From the NCBI GenBank assembly GCA_023416695.1, contig JAEZGY010000035.1, positions 1 through 11,308 on the forward strand: 11,308 bases of DNA. Reading direction: 5' to 3'. Shown here piece by piece: positions 1-6,789 of the stretch. Under the pieces are notes generated by a model. That model was not told the origin of the DNA and searched no databases. It saw nothing but the letters and a program-made list of their open reading frames with translations. A program made the translations under genes and the position numbers. Numbering within the stretch: position 1 is the first letter of the stretch; each line of letters starts with the position of its first letter. This DNA comes from Bacillota bacterium (GTDB lineage: Bacteria > Bacillota > Clostridia > Lachnospirales > Lachnospiraceae).

Positions 1-479
1 ATCATCATGAAAATCTTATTATCAGTTTTTTCGGCCTTCGCATATTCTTCTATTTGAACGTCAAAACCATGAAGAGTATCCTGATTACTTGTTAGTTTGA
101 TTTCTATAACTGTCTTGTCAGCCCCAAAACTTATTTTGAAGTCTACTGGCCCTCTTCCGGCATTGCTTTCGGGGCTGATATCAGCAGAATATACTTCGCA
201 TAGTCCGGAGACGGCTAAAAACAATGCCCTTTGGACTATTTTCTCACTTCTGATTTCCCCGTTTTCAGAATATAACAATTCATACCCTTTATTGTTTTCA
301 ATGAGATCCTTAAAATATAGGCATAACATTTTCGAAAATTCAAAAGAGCTTTCATACGGAGATGCTTTTACAGGTTTCTTTTCTATTAAGCTGTGAGAAA
401 TCTTTGCGATTTTGCAGTTAGCGCCGTAGTATATATAGCTGTTCCTCATCTTCCGGCTTGTATTAAATATTTTTATCAT
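1..479 (-). CDS. PD-(D/E)xK nuclease-like protein, N-terminal 159 residues (runs off left edge)
   Basis: Reading leftward from an ATG at 479-477 gives an open frame of 159 codons with no stop before the window edge, so the C-terminus is missing. A strong SD (GGAGGT, complement of 484-489) lies 4-5 bases upstream and fixes the start. After a helical N-terminal part, residues 109-128 have the arrangement GRGPVDFK, then about ten residues, then VIEIKL. D113, E126 and K128 match the D...ExK active site of the PD-(D/E)xK restriction-endonuclease fold. The next segment (HGFDVQIEEYAKAE, 137-150) resembles the helix that follows the core in such proteins. Many uncharacterised proteins in defence islands share the PVDF...EIK layout. 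It is the second gene of the leftward unit, behind the 51-residue ORF and a structured leader. A nuclease role is inferred from the motif; substrate and partners are unknown. Confidence 0.75.
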   Translation of the reverse strand, partial: MIKIFNTSRKMRNSYIYYGANCKIAKISHSLIEKKPVKASPYESSFEFSKMLCLYFKDLIENNKGYELLYSENGEIRSEKIVQRALFLAVSGLCEVYSADISPESNAGRGPVDFKISFGADKTVIEIKLTSNQDTLHGFDVQIEEYAKAEKTDNKIFMM

Positions 480-501
480 TTTTACCTCCCGTGATTTTCA
501 G

Positions 502-601
502 AATCCGCGAGAGGCCGTTCATCGTCCGTAAGACAAAGAAAGACGGCAGCGGGACACCTTTTTAGGTATCCCGTACTGCCGTCTCAGCGGTCTCACGGAT
601 T
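502..601 (-). promoter_or_regulatory. Structured leader of the nuclease-like gene, with alternative pairings
   Basis: This roughly 100-base segment lies between the 51-residue ORF and the RBS of the nuclease-like gene. An outer imperfect stem pairs 502-517 with 588-601 (AATCCG with CGGATT, then GAGA with TCTC, then CCG with CGG). It encloses the long hairpin at 541-584. A second segment, 525-533 (TCCGTAAGA), can pair with the same 591-599 strand, so two mutually exclusive folds are possible. Such competition is typical of attenuators and riboswitch-like leaders. I do not recognise a known riboswitch class. The pairings are seen in the sequence; the regulatory role is inferred. Confidence 0.4.
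534..584 (-). terminator. Terminator-like hairpin between the 51-aa ORF and the nuclease-like gene
   Basis: AGACGGCAG (541-549) pairs perfectly with CTGCCGTCT (576-584). Inside it CGGGACACC (550-558) pairs with GGTATCCCG (565-573) with one mismatch, leaving a small loop. On the minus strand the stem is followed by a U-rich but interrupted run (TTTCTTTGTC). It could be an intrinsic terminator or attenuator that lowers expression of the downstream nuclease gene. The broken T tract makes complete termination uncertain. Confidence 0.55.
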
Positions 602-628
602 TTTCTGTTTACTTGTTATTTGCCGCTA

Positions 629-784
629 TCAAGCGACGGGCTTCTTGGTGTTGATGACTGCATATGTACCGTCCTGGTTTCTTTTAACCAGTGTAGTACA
701 GTCTTTAATCTTTATTTCTACCGTACCGGTACCTTCATCAATTCGGCATACAAGCCGGTTGTCGATGTTTCGTATTTCTCGCAT
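629..784 (-). CDS. Small 51-residue protein of unknown function
   Basis: The frame runs leftward from an ATG at 784-782 to a TGA at 631-629. A strong SD (GAGGAGG, complement of 792-798) is 7 bases upstream, which is the main reason to accept so short a gene. The product begins MREIRNIDNRLVC and ends VINTKKPVA. It is polar, with alternating hydrophobic residues (TVEIKIKDC) that suggest a small beta-rich fold. It has two cysteines (C13, C29), no signal peptide and no membrane segment. It sits between two terminator-like hairpins, directly behind a promoter, so it is the first gene of the leftward unit. Small Firmicutes accessory proteins of this look exist, but I cannot name a family. It could be a structural or regulatory peptide. 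Its function is unknown. Confidence 0.6.
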   Translation of the reverse strand: MREIRNIDNRLVCRIDEGTGTVEIKIKDCTTLVKRNQDGTYAVINTKKPVA

Positions 785-799
785 TTATTCGCCTCCTCA

Positions 800-850
800 G
801 AACAAAAACTGGTATCAGGTGAAGGGGTTGTCCCTTTCGCTGATACCAGT
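800..850 (-). terminator. Promoter-proximal terminator/attenuator hairpin
   Basis: ACTGGTATCAG (808-818) and CTGATACCAGT (840-850) form a perfect 11-bp stem. Inside it a GAAGGGG/CCCTTTC stem has one mismatch. On the minus strand the hairpin is followed directly by TTTTTGTTCT, the layout of a Rho-independent terminator. It lies only about 8-10 bases after the predicted transcription start and just before the RBS of the 51-residue ORF. That is an attenuator position rather than an end-of-gene position. Confidence 0.65.
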
Positions 851-1045
851 GTATAGCCGATGAAATAGTAAGCATATATATTAATTAGTCAATTACTTTA
901 TTCGATTTGTTTGATTTTTATTATTGATTTAATTATATTTTATTGGTAAAATAATGAAGAAAATTATTATTTGTGATTATGTTTTATGCATATTTAAAAA
1001 AGGTATTATGTATTAACTTATATCAGCGGTGAAGGAGCGTTATTG
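851..1045. other. A/T-rich divergent intergenic region
   Basis: This stretch separates the leftward unit from the rightward zinc-finger gene. It is very A/T-rich, especially 900-1010. Besides the leftward promoter, a TATTAT at 1004-1009 could be a rightward -10 box for the gene at 1046, but no convincing -35 box sits at the right distance. I see no RNA gene or clear operator. The final bases hold the SD (AAGGAG, 1032-1037) of the next gene. Confidence 0.5.
865..892 (-). promoter_or_regulatory. Predicted leftward promoter
   Basis: On the minus strand TTGACT (complement of 887-892) and TACTAT (complement of 865-870) are separated by 16 bases. Both boxes are close to the sigma-70/sigma-A consensus. 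Transcription would begin near 857-859, just before the hairpin at 808-850, and would drive the 51-residue ORF and the nuclease-like gene. Confidence 0.5.
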
Positions 1046-2272
1046 ATGGCACAGCGGCGAAGCGAAATATTTCTGACACTTGCAGATAACATGTTTACTT
1101 TTTTCAGCAATGCTTGTGAGTGTATGACTGATACGGAGCACATTTCGAAAACGGAAGTCAAAGAAACACTTAAGATGAAGAGTCATGAAAACGCACAGCT
1201 TCGGTTTGCATTCGCTCCGGAAAAGGGGCTTGTGAAAATCCTGGATACCGGTGCCGTTGGCAGCGAACGTATCTTGACTGAACTGATTTCATTGTCTGAC
1301 ACAGATAGAACAGCGCTTGAGTCTTTCTTCGAAAATTACGGCTTCTTTTTCCCCGTAAATAATGAAAGACTCGAGGCGGTAGAAATGAACTCAGTCTGGG
1401 GTGTAGTGAAACGTGTTAAAGCGGTAGTATTACTGATGTCCGAATTGGAATCAGCTCAGAAGAATTACAAAAGGCTCCTTGCATTGGTTTTGTATCTTCT
1501 GATGGAAAGCCCGGCTGAAATTAAGGTTTCTGCCTATGAAGAGCCTTATGTCACTTGCAGTCATCCGTTTTATAACGCATATCGGAACCTTGCGCAGATA
1601 CCGGAAGCTGACGGAAGCAGGGACGCTTTTTCAGGCGATACCTATCAAATCAGGGACACTATTTATGGCCCGCAATTTCCCCTTAATATTAATGATTACA
1701 ACGATATTATCAGCGGAACTTTAACGCATCCAGGAGCTGCACAATCCGAATTCTTCAAGAATATTACTTACCTTTACAGAAACGCTGCTGACGCAGGAGA
1801 CGAATGCAGACAAATCATCGATTTTCTGTTCCATTTCCAGTCGGATATAAGCATTATCACATCTTGGAACCCGCTGGGAAAGCTTACGTTATCCGAGAAT
1901 GAGGCTGCGTGTACTTTACGATACCGCGAGGCATTTGGTGAGGAAATGAAAGATGCCTTGCTAAAAATAGCGAAAACAGTAATAAAAGAAGAACTTGATT
2001 ATAACCTGAGCGGTGTTCTTCCCGTCTATGATATAAAAACTATGGCGCCCTCTTGGTACATAACCGATCTTCTAACGGGCCTTTATTTTGCTGTATTTTA
2101 TATGCGTCCCGGTATTGAGCTCTATCGCCGCTGCGCAAATCCAAGCTGCAACAGATACTTTCTTATTAAAACAACATCTGCAAAGCAGAAATACTGCGAT
2201 ACCTCATGTGGTAATGCGGCAGCACAGCGTAACCACCGGAAAAGAGTTAAAGAACGATCCGGTCAGCAATAA
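1046..2272 (+). CDS. Unknown protein with C-terminal CGNR-like zinc finger
   Basis: This is a 408-residue protein. ATG 1046 is chosen because AAGGAG (1032-1037) lies 8 bases upstream; a TTG at 1043 is in frame but too close to the SD. Most of the protein is helical and not recognisable to me. The last 50 residues contain C363-x4-C368-x15-C384-x3-C388, followed by GNAAAQRNHRKR. This closely resembles the CGNR zinc finger, a nucleic-acid-binding module at the C-terminus of some bacterial regulators. A name such as DUF6076 comes to mind for proteins of this shape, but I cannot verify it. The gene stands alone, with a divergent A/T-rich region upstream and its own terminator 13 bases downstream, so it is not co-transcribed with the restriction operon. 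A regulatory or DNA-binding role is inferred from the finger only. Confidence 0.8.
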   Translation: MAQRRSEIFLTLADNMFTFFSNACECMTDTEHISKTEVKETLKMKSHENAQLRFAFAPEKGLVKILDTGAVGSERILTELISLSDTDRTALESFFENYGFFFPVNNERLEAVEMNSVWGVVKRVKAVVLLMSELESAQKNYKRLLALVLYLLMESPAEIKVSAYEEPYVTCSHPFYNAYRNLAQIPEADGSRDAFSGDTYQIRDTIYGPQFPLNINDYNDIISGTLTHPGAAQSEFFKNITYLYRNAADAGDECRQIIDFLFHFQSDISIITSWNPLGKLTLSENEAACTLRYREAFGEEMKDALLKIAKTVIKEELDYNLSGVLPVYDIKTMAPSWYITDLLTGLYFAVFYMRPGIELYRRCANPSCNRYFLIKTTSAKQKYCDTSCGNAAAQRNHRKRVKERSGQQ

Positions 2273-2285
2273 ATCCAAATAATAA

Positions 2286-2310
2286 AAATTCCGAGAAAAC
2301 GGAATTTCTT
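2286..2310 (+). terminator. Intrinsic terminator after the zinc-finger gene
   Basis: AAATTCCG (2286-2293) and CGGAATTT (2300-2307) form a perfect 8-bp stem with a six-base loop. The descending arm ends in TTT and continues CTTGTT. It begins 13 bases after the stop codon at 2272. The stem is modest in G/C, so termination may be partial. Confidence 0.65.
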
Positions 2311-2311
2311 G

Positions 2312-2339
2312 TTGAGTTTTCGCCAAATTATGCTATAAT
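2312..2339 (+). promoter_or_regulatory. Promoter of the restriction-modification operon
   Basis: TTGAGT (2312-2317) and a perfect TATAAT (2334-2339) are separated by 16 bases. TG at 2331-2332 adds an extended -10 element (TGCTATAAT). Transcription would start near 2346, giving a leader of about 53 bases before the methyltransferase ATG at 2399. Confidence 0.7.
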
Positions 2340-2341
2340 TT
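2325..2341. promoter_or_regulatory. Candidate operator: inverted repeat over the -10 box
   Basis: AAATTAT (2325-2331) and ATAATTT (2335-2341) form a perfect 7-bp inverted repeat around GCT and cover the extended -10 element. A protein bound here would block RNA polymerase. The first gene of the operon carries a helix-turn-helix domain, so it is a natural candidate for autoregulation. A/T-rich palindromes around -10 boxes also arise by chance, so confidence is limited. Confidence 0.35.
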
Positions 2342-2398
2342 TAGATAGTTCATGCAAGGGCTATACAATTCAAAATACTACGGAAAAGGAATACATAA

Positions 2399-3964
2399 AT
2401 GCCTATGAAGTTTGTTTATGACAAGCTATGGTTTCGCCTGACAGAAAAAGGTATGCTCAAAAAGGACTTACGGGAAGCGGCAGGGATAAGCCGTACGTCC
2501 ATGGCGAAATTAGCGAAGAATGAAAATGTAACAACCGAGGTTCTCGAAAAGATATGTACAGCTCTGGACTGTGATATCAACGATATTCTTGAAACAAAAA
2601 GAACTGAAGATAATACTCAGGCCAAAACGCACGACGCTATAGCAGAAAAAATATACGGCCTGAATTCTTTTTTTTCTGGTATCGGAGGTTTTGATATTGC
2701 ATTTGAGAGGCATGGATTCGCCACTCAGTATCTATGTGAAATCAACGGTTTTTGTAATGAAGTGCTGAAAGCCCATTGGCCGCGAGTAAAAAAGGGTTCC
2801 GATATAGATAAGGTTGAAGCTGACGATATCCCGCAAGCTGAGGTTTGGTGCGGGGGATTCCCGTGCCAGGATATTTCGGTTGCCCGAGGTTCTGCTGAAC
2901 GCTTAGGTTTGAATGGTTCCCGGTCAGGTTTGTTTTATAGGTTTGCCGCTCTCCTGGAAAAGCGCCTCCCTGAGGTGGTTATAATCGAAAATGTAGAAGG
3001 ACTGTATAATTCCAACGGAGGCCGCGACTTCGGAGTTATCGTACAAAAGATGCTGTCAATGGGGTATGCAGTGGCCTGGCGGCTGCTTAACAGCCGGTAC
3101 TTTGGGGTTCCTCAATCCCGCCCGCGTGTTTACCTGTGCTGCTGGATGGATAACCCCGTAAAAGCACTGTCCGTGATGTTTGATGCGGAAGGGGCTTATA
3201 AGCCTCATCATAATGAGAGAAAAGGATTTCTGACGGAATCAAACGGGCCGGATGAATATCCGAAAGTTCCGCAAACCGCATATTGCCTTGCCGCGACATC
3301 AGGCCGTCACACAGGGACAGACTGGAGCAGAACGTATGTGGTGTGTGAAGACGGAGTGCGCAGATTGACGCCAGTCGAATACGAGCGGCTGCAGGGCTTT
3401 CCTGATCTGTGGACCCTTCCATCTGAATATTCAAATAATGACGATACAGACACTTTGCGGTATACTGTTCTTGGAAATGCAGTGTCGGTTCCGGTCGTAG
3501 AATGGATCGCCGCGCGCGTACATAAGCAGCTTGGCATTGAAACTGAGGATTTTAATAATGATGATTTGCATTCACAGGTGCCGGAATTTAAAAAATGCAC
3601 TTGGAGTGCCGAAAATATAAGTGACATTGATTTTACGGATGCGGACAAGTCATACAAGTGGCCCAGAGCGGGACTGGCCTGGTCAGGGTTATATATCGGA
3701 ACGAATATCCACCCGGCTCCTGCTGTTCCGGTAGAATCAACAGTGTATGAAGTTGTTGAAAAAGGAAATGTCGGTGAACGGTACTACCTGACTCCAAATG
3801 CAGCAGAGGGTATCCTCCGCAGAGTTGACAGCCAGGGGCGCAAACTGTTTGAGCCTTTAAGAGCGGCATTGGAAATCGAGAAGAATAAGAAATGTTCAAA
3901 GGAGGAAATAAACGATGATGAGTTTTACGCTTGCAACTCTGCGGCTCGGAAAGACGAGCGTTGA
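2399..3964 (+). CDS. C5-cytosine DNA methyltransferase with N-terminal XRE-type HTH
   Basis: This 521-residue enzyme transfers a methyl group from S-adenosylmethionine to C5 of cytosine in a specific DNA site, protecting it from the R subunits encoded downstream. Residues 7-66 form a Cro/C1-type helix-turn-helix (DLREAAGISRTSMAKLAK is its core). The catalytic domain follows with the canonical motifs: FFSGIGGF (91-98, SAM binding), GGFPCQ with nucleophile C156, ENV (197-199), QSRPR (239-243), LTPVEYERLQGFP (323-335) and LGNAVS (358-363). The target-recognition part between about 248 and 318 is short. Residues 380-521 are an extra C-terminal region containing RYYLTPNAAEGILRR, seen in some phage-type Dcm proteins; its role is unknown to me. 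The start follows AAAAGGA at 2384-2390. The 3' end overlaps the next gene by 50 bases. By analogy with M.EcoRII- and M.SsoII-like enzymes, the HTH may regulate the operon. Confidence 0.95.
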   Translation: MPMKFVYDKLWFRLTEKGMLKKDLREAAGISRTSMAKLAKNENVTTEVLEKICTALDCDINDILETKRTEDNTQAKTHDAIAEKIYGLNSFFSGIGGFDIAFERHGFATQYLCEINGFCNEVLKAHWPRVKKGSDIDKVEADDIPQAEVWCGGFPCQDISVARGSAERLGLNGSRSGLFYRFAALLEKRLPEVVIIENVEGLYNSNGGRDFGVIVQKMLSMGYAVAWRLLNSRYFGVPQSRPRVYLCCWMDNPVKALSVMFDAEGAYKPHHNERKGFLTESNGPDEYPKVPQTAYCLAATSGRHTGTDWSRTYVVCEDGVRRLTPVEYERLQGFPDLWTLPSEYSNNDDTDTLRYTVLGNAVSVPVVEWIAARVHKQLGIETEDFNNDDLHSQVPEFKKCTWSAENISDIDFTDADKSYKWPRAGLAWSGLYIGTNIHPAPAVPVESTVYEVVEKGNVGERYYLTPNAAEGILRRVDSQGRKLFEPLRAALEIEKNKKCSKEEINDDEFYACNSAARKDER

Positions 3965-5453
3965 TGCTATCACCAGATTAAACGCTGAAACAGTGGGAGT
4001 GAAAGAACCGGCGATTCAGATTCCTGTGATCTGTACGCAGGTGCCCACAGATTTCTCATCAGGCCACTATGTCCTCATATGGCTGGGGTCAGATAACAGC
4101 AAAGGCCAGCCTACCGCGTGGAAGCAAGGGTTTAAAGCGGTCGGCAGGGTCATAGGCGTAAATCGCACCGGAGGCTTCCAAGATAGCTGTGAAACCATTG
4201 TGTCAATCGGATATATTTTTCCGGAAGCGGTGAACCGCCTTGATATTCTTAGAGAAGCGCCGACTGCTTATTATTGGGCATCAGCAGTGCCGATCATCGG
4301 ACTCGATGACCACTCTAACCAGACTATCCGTATCATTGACGAGAGTGAAGAACGAAGTGAAATTCCTGCAGTATTTTACGCCTTAAATGCAGTAAGCGGA
4401 GATTTCTTTGAAGCAATTGCCGGCGTTTACCCGGAACTCTCTGAAGCCTTCGGTTATACTCCCCCTTCTCCTGTCGGGGAGCCTGTTATCCCGGAAGCAA
4501 TGATTCAAGAGCGGATCACCGGCGGTGCAAATCATCTGCTGTACGGTGTTCCCGGAAGCGGCAAGAGTTACACTGTAAAAACTGAATATTGCAATAACCC
4601 TGAACGGATGGAGCGTGTTGTTTTCCATCCGGACTATACATATTCGGATTTTGTGGGACAGATTCTGCCGAGAACTGACGGAGAAAACATCTCTTATACT
4701 TTCGTTCCGGGACCGTTCACGAAACTTCTGAAGAAAGCTTATCACAATCCGGCGAATGAGTATTTTCTTATCGTAGAGGAAATCAACAGAGGCAACGCCC
4801 CTGCAATCTTCGGAGAAGTATTTCAACTGCTTGACCGTACTGCTGACGGTGTAAGCGAATACGCAATTTCCAACAGCGACATCGCTAGCGTTGTATACGG
4901 CAATCCCGGCAGGATGGTAGAGCTGCCGTCAAACTTTAATATCGTAGCTACGATGAACACGTCCGACCAGAATGTGTTTACGCTGGACACAGCTTTTCAG
5001 CGGCGCTGGCGTATGAGGATGATTGAGAATGACCTGGAAAAGCTTGACCCGGCTTTCGCTAACCATCCTATACTTGATACCTCCGTCACATGGAGGCAGT
5101 TCAATGCGGTACTGAACACTCTGATACTTGAGACTAATACCCGGCTGTCATCGTCCGAAGACAAGCGGCTTGGAACACATTTTGTCAGCGTTCAGGATAT
5201 AGAGTTCGATGCTAATGAGGACAATGCTGATGCTGCTGAAAAGGAGCGGAAAAAGGCAGCAATGCAGAACAGTAAGTTCCCTGAGAAAGTTCTTAAATAT
5301 CTTTGGGATGATGCATTCAAATTCTCCCGCGAAGAAGTATTTGAAGTCGGAGAATTTGCCAGCCTTGAAGCTGTTGTGCGAAAGTTTAAGGTTGCCAGGG
5401 GGAACGAACGTCTTGCAGTCTTTAAAGACAGTCTAAGAGGGAGTCTCATATAA
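3915..5453 (+). CDS. LlaJI R1-like McrB-family AAA+ GTPase restriction subunit
   Basis: This 512-residue protein has the McrB layout. The N-terminal 190 residues (HYVLIWLGSD and AWKQGFKAVGRV are notable) match the position of the DNA-recognition domain in LlaJI R1-type subunits. The AAA+ motor follows with Walker A GVPGSGKS (211-218), Walker B FLIVEEINRG (284-293), and the McrB-type MNTSDQ (347-352) with D358 and arginines 363-364. In this family GTP hydrolysis drives translocation and assembles with the nuclease subunit into one restriction complex. Translation starts at ATG 3915 or 3918, after the strong SD AAGGAGG ending at 3905. Both lie inside the methyltransferase gene in another frame, so the two are probably translationally coupled. 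The next gene follows 22 bases after the stop. McrBC proper is less likely because the downstream partner is LlaJI-type. Confidence 0.92.
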   Translation: MMSFTLATLRLGKTSVDAITRLNAETVGVKEPAIQIPVICTQVPTDFSSGHYVLIWLGSDNSKGQPTAWKQGFKAVGRVIGVNRTGGFQDSCETIVSIGYIFPEAVNRLDILREAPTAYYWASAVPIIGLDDHSNQTIRIIDESEERSEIPAVFYALNAVSGDFFEAIAGVYPELSEAFGYTPPSPVGEPVIPEAMIQERITGGANHLLYGVPGSGKSYTVKTEYCNNPERMERVVFHPDYTYSDFVGQILPRTDGENISYTFVPGPFTKLLKKAYHNPANEYFLIVEEINRGNAPAIFGEVFQLLDRTADGVSEYAISNSDIASVVYGNPGRMVELPSNFNIVATMNTSDQNVFTLDTAFQRRWRMRMIENDLEKLDPAFANHPILDTSVTWRQFNAVLNTLILETNTRLSSSEDKRLGTHFVSVQDIEFDANEDNADAAEKERKKAAMQNSKFPEKVLKYLWDDAFKFSREEVFEVGEFASLEAVVRKFKVARGNERLAVFKDSLRGSLI

Positions 5454-5475
5454 GACTAGTAAATGAAAGGCTTTC

Positions 5476-6753
5476 ATGATGAATGAAATCGATCTGTTTA
5501 AAAGATGTCATGTGAATACGAATGATGAGGGCGACCGTTTCGTCGGCGTAAAAGCCGATGCCGATGATGCAGTGGTCTATTTTCCTTTTGGATATGAACT
5601 GCCGGAAACGGAACAGGAATTAAGGCGGGACATCGTGCATCTGATTCATGTTCTGTCGTCTTTTGCTGACAGAAAAGACAAGCTCCTCGCGGTGCGCAAA
5701 TTTATGGCGCCGCAGACAGTCGATTTTCCTATCCATGCATACCTGACTGTTATAAATTACTTTCTGCAAACAGGCAGTTATTACACTGAGAAGGAACGGC
5801 AGTTTAAGGTCAGCGACCGCGGCAAGACGGACTGGCCGAGGACAATTAAGCGCCAGCGTCCCATCTTGCAGGCAAACGGCGCTCCTGTATATCTGAAAAG
5901 AGAAACACGGGAGTCAGCGCCAAATGACCGAAATCTGATAACGAGAATCCATGAATACTGTGTATTCGAGGGATTTGCAAAACTTGGCTGGCTATTTACT
6001 GCTGTTATGCCGAAAAAACCTTCAGTACCGTTCCAGAAGAAAATGTTTACAGGCGTTGTGCAGGATAAACTCGGGCAGACATTTAACGATCAGGACAAGC
6101 AGCTTTTTCAGAGTATGCTTGCTATGATTAATTATATCGATGAACGGTCACCGCAAAAGCAGTTCTATTTTGGTACCGACCGGTTTGAGTATGTGTGGGA
6201 GCGGCTCATTGACCGGGTATTCGGTATAACCAACAAGAACGATTATTTCCCGAGAACTAAATGGGCGCTGGAATACGGAAAAGTACGGACAAACGCCGCG
6301 CTGGAACCCGATACCGTAATGGTCCACGGCGGTAAGGTATATATCCTTGACGCAAAATATTACAGGTATGGTGTGACAGGCAACCCCGCACATTTGCCGG
6401 AATCCTCGTCGATTAACAAACAGATAACATACGGCGAGTATGTCGCCACAGAACGGAAATTCAAAGAAATGTACGGTGAGAATATTCCGGTCTATAACGC
6501 ATTCATTATGCCTTTTAACAGAAGTGACAATCTGTTCGAAATAAGTAATCAGTGCGGCAGAATTGGTGAGGCAACTGGCGACTGGAAATCAAGCGGCAAG
6601 ACCTATGAGCGCGTTCAGGGCATTGTAGCTGATGTAAGATATCTGATGTGGCATTACACGGGTAATACCGAACCCCAGATTATTGCGATGATCGATGCCA
6701 TTGAATCAGCCTTTACTGCAGAAACAGTACTGCCTGCAGTGGCCGAGTTATAG
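5476..6753 (+). CDS. LlaJI-family restriction endonuclease subunit (R2)
   Basis: This 425-residue protein is the nuclease partner of the McrB-like subunit encoded 22 bases upstream. The C-terminal half carries a clear PD-(D/E)xK core: EPDT (277-280, D279), a beta strand, and ILDAKYY (290-296, D292 and K294). QITYGEY (316-322) resembles the helix that often follows the core. The overall pattern (FEYVWERLIDRVFG, then KWALEYG) matches my memory of the LlaJI restriction endonuclease family. The N-terminal half probably contacts the GTPase. Two ATGs are possible, 5476 and 5479; GAAAGG at 5465-5470 spaces better with 5479. Cleavage is expected only in complex with the GTPase and on DNA lacking the methyl mark. 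The target sequence cannot be read from the protein. Confidence 0.9.
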   Translation: MMNEIDLFKRCHVNTNDEGDRFVGVKADADDAVVYFPFGYELPETEQELRRDIVHLIHVLSSFADRKDKLLAVRKFMAPQTVDFPIHAYLTVINYFLQTGSYYTEKERQFKVSDRGKTDWPRTIKRQRPILQANGAPVYLKRETRESAPNDRNLITRIHEYCVFEGFAKLGWLFTAVMPKKPSVPFQKKMFTGVVQDKLGQTFNDQDKQLFQSMLAMINYIDERSPQKQFYFGTDRFEYVWERLIDRVFGITNKNDYFPRTKWALEYGKVRTNAALEPDTVMVHGGKVYILDAKYYRYGVTGNPAHLPESSSINKQITYGEYVATERKFKEMYGENIPVYNAFIMPFNRSDNLFEISNQCGRIGEATGDWKSSGKTYERVQGIVADVRYLMWHYTGNTEPQIIAMIDAIESAFTAETVLPAVAEL

Positions 6754-6789
6754 ATATGAGGATTTGCGGTACACGCCGGAGGTGATCGC

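Noticed and set aside
97..396. Rightward 99-residue open frame
   Set aside because: It lies antisense to the partial PD-(D/E)xK gene, has no SD, and its product matches nothing recognisable, whereas the minus strand has a strong SD and a clear motif.
502..601. T-box leader
   Set aside because: No T-box consensus sequence is visible and the downstream gene is not an aminoacyl-tRNA synthetase or amino-acid gene.
800..850. Type III toxin-antitoxin RNA or CRISPR-like repeat
   Set aside because: There is only one inverted hairpin, with no tandem repeat array before it and no recognised ToxN-type toxin next to it.
620..863. Two rightward frames of 72 and 78 residues
   Set aside because: They run across a hairpin and antisense to the 51-residue ORF, which has a strong SD and a promoter on the minus strand.
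3915..6753. Classical McrBC pair that cleaves methylated DNA
   Set aside because: The nuclease partner looks like the LlaJI family rather than McrC, and a cognate C5-methyltransferase is in the same operon, which fits cleavage of unmethylated DNA.
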